Shown here one piece after another: positions 6,547-7,075 of a DNA stretch of 7,075 nucleotides (position 1 is its first letter; each line of letters opens with the position of its first letter). This DNA is from an uncultured Lysobacterales bacterium. Lineage in GTDB: Bacteria > Pseudomonadota > Gammaproteobacteria > Xanthomonadales > SZUA-36. A program made the position numbers and the translations under genes. The notes under the pieces are model-generated. The model was not told the DNA's origin. It saw only the letters and a program-made list of their open reading frames with translations, and searched no databases. The stretch is taken from assembly GCA_937995275.1 (NCBI GenBank), contig CALKKN010000220.1, forward strand, positions 1-7,075, read 5' to 3'.

Positions 6547-7074
6547 TCAGGACCCCACGGCGACGTCCAGTGCCTCCTCGACCTCGATGCGCTTGTGGTC
6601 CACGCGCGTGGAGTCGAACAACCCGGCTTCGTCGTAGATGACGCGATCCTCGTAGTCGTCGAACCAGATGGCTTCGGGGTTGCGGGCGACGATGCAGACC
6701 TTGCCGCGGTCCGGGGCGTCCAGCGCATTGCGCAGGATCTTGAAGATCAGCACGCCGTTCTCGGTGCCCGGGATGCCCGGTATCGGCTCGTTGGTGACCG
6801 CCGCCACCTCGGTCTTGCCCTTGTAGTGGGTGATCGACAGGCGGGCATGTGCTTCCACCCCGGACAGGCCTTTCTGGGACTCATTGAGAACGCGCCAGGC
6901 CTCCTCGATAGGCAGGTTGAAGGCCTTGTGGCCGATGATATCCCTGCCGCAGAAGAAGTAGTGGTTGCCCACGCCGACCCGGTACAGGGCGCGCTGCATC
7001 ACCCGCAGCGCATCGGCGTCGTCATTGACGCCCTTGATGATCGGCGCCTGGTTCTCGACGTTGATCCAGCCGCG
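6547..7074 (-). CDS. KamA-family (lysine 2,3-aminomutase-like) radical SAM protein, C-terminal part
   Basis: The frame is open from the right edge, where the codons read RGWINVENQAPIIKGVNDDA, and stops at TGA 6547-6549. About 176 residues are visible; the GTG at 7002 is internal. NQAPIIKGVNDD, the HYFFCGRDIIGHKAFNLPIEEA stretch (here shown in parts: YFFCGRDIIG, HKAFNLPIEEA) and GLSGVEAHARLSITHYKGKT align by eye with NQ-x-LLRGVND, YYIYQCD and the PGGGGK region of lysine 2,3-aminomutases. These enzymes use SAM, a [4Fe-4S] cluster and PLP to move an amino group. The CxxxCxxC cluster motif would be upstream, outside the window. The PLP-lysine motif PGGGGK is replaced by HYKGKTE; the Lys of GKTE is the best positional match for the PLP lysine. 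Substrate may differ from lysine. The family is confident, the exact reaction is not. Confidence 0.78.
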   Translation of the reverse strand, partial: RGWINVENQAPIIKGVNDDADALRVMQRALYRVGVGNHYFFCGRDIIGHKAFNLPIEEAWRVLNESQKGLSGVEAHARLSITHYKGKTEVAAVTNEPIPGIPGTENGVLIFKILRNALDAPDRGKVCIVARNPEAIWFDDYEDRVIYDEAGLFDSTRVDHKRIEVEEALDVAVGS

Positions 7075-7075
7075 C

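Noticed and set aside
6480..6728. In-frame 83-codon extension upstream of the TPR protein
   Set aside because: It overlaps the KamA-like gene in another frame, is Ser/Thr/Arg-rich, and would bury the clear signal peptide that starts at 6479.

Overview
The window reads as GC-rich gammaproteobacterial chromosome. The evidence is GC-rich codons throughout, a family mix typical of Xanthomonadales/Chromatiales-type bacteria, and a TPR protein ending in a TonB-C-like domain. The genus cannot be fixed from the sequence. There is no rRNA, tRNA, CRISPR array, IS element or phage structural gene in view.

Left part, + strand (1-2357). The window opens inside the C-terminal part of a CocE/NonD (X-Pro dipeptidyl-peptidase-like) hydrolase. 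A short gap with a plausible -10 box follows. Next is a complete 564-residue acyl-CoA dehydrogenase family enzyme of the long type, with a C-terminal extension beyond the usual catalytic fold.

Centre, + strand (2358-4161). A leader with two inverted-repeat elements precedes a 526-residue, three-part peptidoglycan hydrolase: an N-terminal GH19 chitinase/lysozyme fold, a bacterial SH3 domain, an Arg-rich linker, and a C-terminal Cys/His (NlpC/P60- or CHAP-like) domain. It has no signal peptide and no phage or secretion-system neighbours. A strong A-tract/T-tract hairpin follows and can terminate transcription from both sides.

Right part, - strand (4183-7075). In transcription order this holds: (i) the C-terminal part of a KamA-family (lysine 2,3-aminomutase-like) radical SAM protein, cut by the right edge; (ii) a 409-residue exported TPR protein with a C-terminal TonB-C-like domain; (iii) the remains of a secreted DUF11/CARDB-type repeat protein. 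The remnant lacks its 5' end, changes reading frame within a GGGG run, and seems to have lost part of its DUF11 domain.

No single pathway links these genes. The best candidates for further work are the dual-catalytic cell-wall hydrolase without an evident export route and the broken surface-protein gene. The KamA-like protein, which has a degenerate PLP-lysine motif, is a third.
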